Below, piece after piece: positions 44,395 to 45,638 of a stretch of DNA of 45,638 nt (position 1 is the stretch's first letter; each line of letters begins with the position of its first letter). The notes under the pieces are model-generated. The model did not search any database, was not told the origin of the DNA, and was given only the letters and a program-made list of their open reading frames with translations. The DNA is taken from positions 1 to 45,638 of the forward strand of contig WSUB01000248.1 of NCBI GenBank assembly GCA_019633425.1, read 5' to 3'. This DNA is from Tulasnella sp. 424. Its lineage: Eukaryota; Basidiomycota; Agaricomycetes; Cantharellales; Tulasnellaceae. The position numbers were made by a program, and so were the translations under genes.

Positions 44395-44497
44395 ATGAAC
44401 TGGCTTGTATAGGATGTATAGCACGTTAGTTTTTTTTGCAATCGATAATATGGGATTTCCAAAGCCGAGCCAGGAGAGATAATACCGAGAAAGACAG

Positions 44498-44900
44498 CGT
44501 GGGGGTGAAACAGAGCATACTGTACTAGTTCGTGAATACCGGCGGCAATGTGACATGGGATAAAATCTTACCGGCGTAACCATACCGGAGGGACGGCACA
44601 AGTGACTGGGACGTGGGCCAAGGTTTGAGCGGAGCAGATAGTGGCCCTGCAAGTGCTATGATTCAGTGTGCCAAGCAGCGGGTGAGTAGGATACGAGGAA
44701 CAGAGGTCTCCTCAATTAGATTTCCCCGCGTGATTGTCCGTAAAGTGGGAAAAAGGGCTTGAGAGACTTGAGATACGACCGAGTTTCACTTCAAGTCACG
44801 TGTTACTTACCGGGACACCGTGTCCCGAGGGGACCGGGGGACACCTCAACCATTGACCGGACCGGATGGGGTTGGGACATGATATTAACGAAATATACAG
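44498..44900. mobile_element. possible insertion (non-autonomous element or deletion in the sister copy)
   Basis: Present only in copy 2 relative to copy 1. ACAG precedes it (44494-44497) and ends it (44897-44900), which could be a 4-bp target duplication. No terminal inverted repeat or coding sequence is recognised, so a loss from copy 1 is equally possible. Confidence 0.25.
44811..44827. repeat. 17-bp palindrome
   Basis: CGGGACAC-C-GTGTCCCG: 8-bp arms around one base, inside the copy-2-specific block. A near repeat (GGGGGACACC) follows at about 44838. Confidence 0.7.
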
Positions 44901-45116
44901 TAGTCTACTGGAGGGAACAGTATAGACAGATAAGGCATAGAAAAATGTGAGCCGGAAATGAAACGACGAGGGAAGGAACGAGAAGAGGACGGCACCCTAG
45001 TCTATATAGATCTACGATATATAGAGTAAGCATGGTGTTGAAGGAAAACGGAACACCTGCCACGCAAGTGATCCTCCAAAAATCGGGCCGTATATGTCCA
45101 GACGCCGAAACGTCTG

Positions 45117-45285
45117 GTATGTTGGTCAACGGAAATATCATATAGCGACGCTGTTGGGCTTGCCATCAAAGCCGACGGTCTGGAAGACTGGATTTGCTAC
45201 AAGGTCGATGGATGTTAGTTAACACCAGTCTCGCCAAGGATCTGTGGAAGTACGATAGAGCTCCCTACTCTCCCTCTTTTTGCTC
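45117..45285 (-). pseudogene. truncated COX12 5' fragment, copy 3
   Basis: A third copy of the unit's left end. Exon 2 retains TAGFDG-type sequence and the GC donor but has an extra base. Exon 1 has lost its ATG (TTGGAGCAAAAAGAG) and its GTAAGC donor. Similarity stops at 45285 inside the former exon 1; no promoter or DUF4139 sequence follows in the window. Confidence 0.75.
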
Positions 45286-45638
45286 CAAGCGCTCCCGTTA
45301 CATTACGAGTGTCGGAGTTTTGTCCACTGGTGGTGTTCGAGGCGCGTCTTGGGCAAAAGCACTCGTTTGTTACGACCAGGTCACGCAACGGACACATCGA
45401 TATCATTTATCAGTCACTCTGCTTGTCCAGCATGGGCATGGAGAGAATGCATTATCATAACACGCCACAGAAAGGCTACATGTAAACAGTACTAACACTT
45501 GTCATAACTAGGACATGTTCATGAGAATTGGCACGCGCGCAACATCGCACCAGCACTTAAGTGAGATACACGGGGTTTAGTACGGGTGTGACATCCCCCT
45601 GACACTCTAAATACTTTCACCGTGTCAATACCATGTTT
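45286..45638. other. unassigned end of window
   Basis: No similarity to the duplicated unit and no supported frame. I see nothing else in it. Confidence 0.4.

Larger units (their letters stand above)
41543..45116. repeat. tandem duplication unit, copy 2
   Basis: Same order as copy 1: COX12 intron 2-exon 1 fragment, divergent promoter, DUF4139 gene, spacer. It is longer by about 220 bp because a ~400-bp block in the spacer outweighs a shorter Gln-rich region in the gene. Confidence 0.85.
44395..45116. other. spacer of copy 2 with a ~400-bp extra block
   Basis: Flanks match copy 1's spacer, but 44498-44900 is absent there. The block is bordered by ACAG on both sides and contains a perfect palindrome. 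No coding frame is convincing. Confidence 0.5.

Overview
This window is nuclear DNA from a fungus, most likely a basidiomycete. The genes are intron-dense, with many 50-80 nt GT-AG introns. Spacers are short, often 70-500 bp, and genes lie on both strands with CT-rich 5' flanks. The proteins (Dsc1/TUL1 E3, URK-type uridine kinase, Jjj1, Tim13, fungal homeodomain factor) are fungal in style. I saw no bacterial operon, phage, CRISPR array, rRNA or convincing tRNA. Gene models were spliced by eye from reading-frame continuity and family motifs, so exon edges without a comment are approximate.

Layout, 1-20.5 kb: an F-BAR/RhoGAP protein, a nuclear low-complexity protein of unknown function, a uridine kinase with a UPRT-like half, and a Dsc1/TUL1-like membrane RING ligase, all on +. 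Then come an unknown coiled-coil protein (-) divergent from APC10 (+), an Alba-fold protein (-) divergent from Tim13 (+), and Jjj1 (-) divergent from U1-70K (+). 20.5-30.7 kb: a long regulatory spacer and a homeodomain transcription factor (+), then PNGase (-), a small heat-shock protein (-) and Prp18 (+). 31-38.4 kb: a secreted GMC oxidoreductase, a CobW-type GTPase, ribosomal protein uS10 and COX12/COX6B, all on -. 38.2-45.3 kb: a tandem segmental duplication. Each unit carries a DUF4139 (F37C4.5/MuiA-like) gene plus the divergent 5' end of COX12. Two full units and the start of a third are visible. Only the first COX12 copy is joined to a complete gene.

Most genes are unlinked housekeeping functions: RNA processing (U1-70K, Prp18, Alba), ribosome biogenesis and translation (Jjj1, uS10), protein quality control (Dsc1, PNGase, Hsp20), mitochondria (Tim13, COX12), cell cycle (APC10), nucleotide salvage and secreted oxidation. 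No pathway cluster is evident.

The most unusual features are: (i) very small exons that encode core motifs in several genes, including consecutive 5-nt and 12-nt exons that make up the DNA-recognition helix of the homeodomain; (ii) the tandem DUF4139 duplication, whose paralogues have diverged in a Gln-rich or FG-rich insert; (iii) GC-AG introns, one of them preserved in all three copies of the duplication; and (iv) a 60-nt intron in U1-70K that stays in frame if retained and would add an Arg/Ser-rich peptide.
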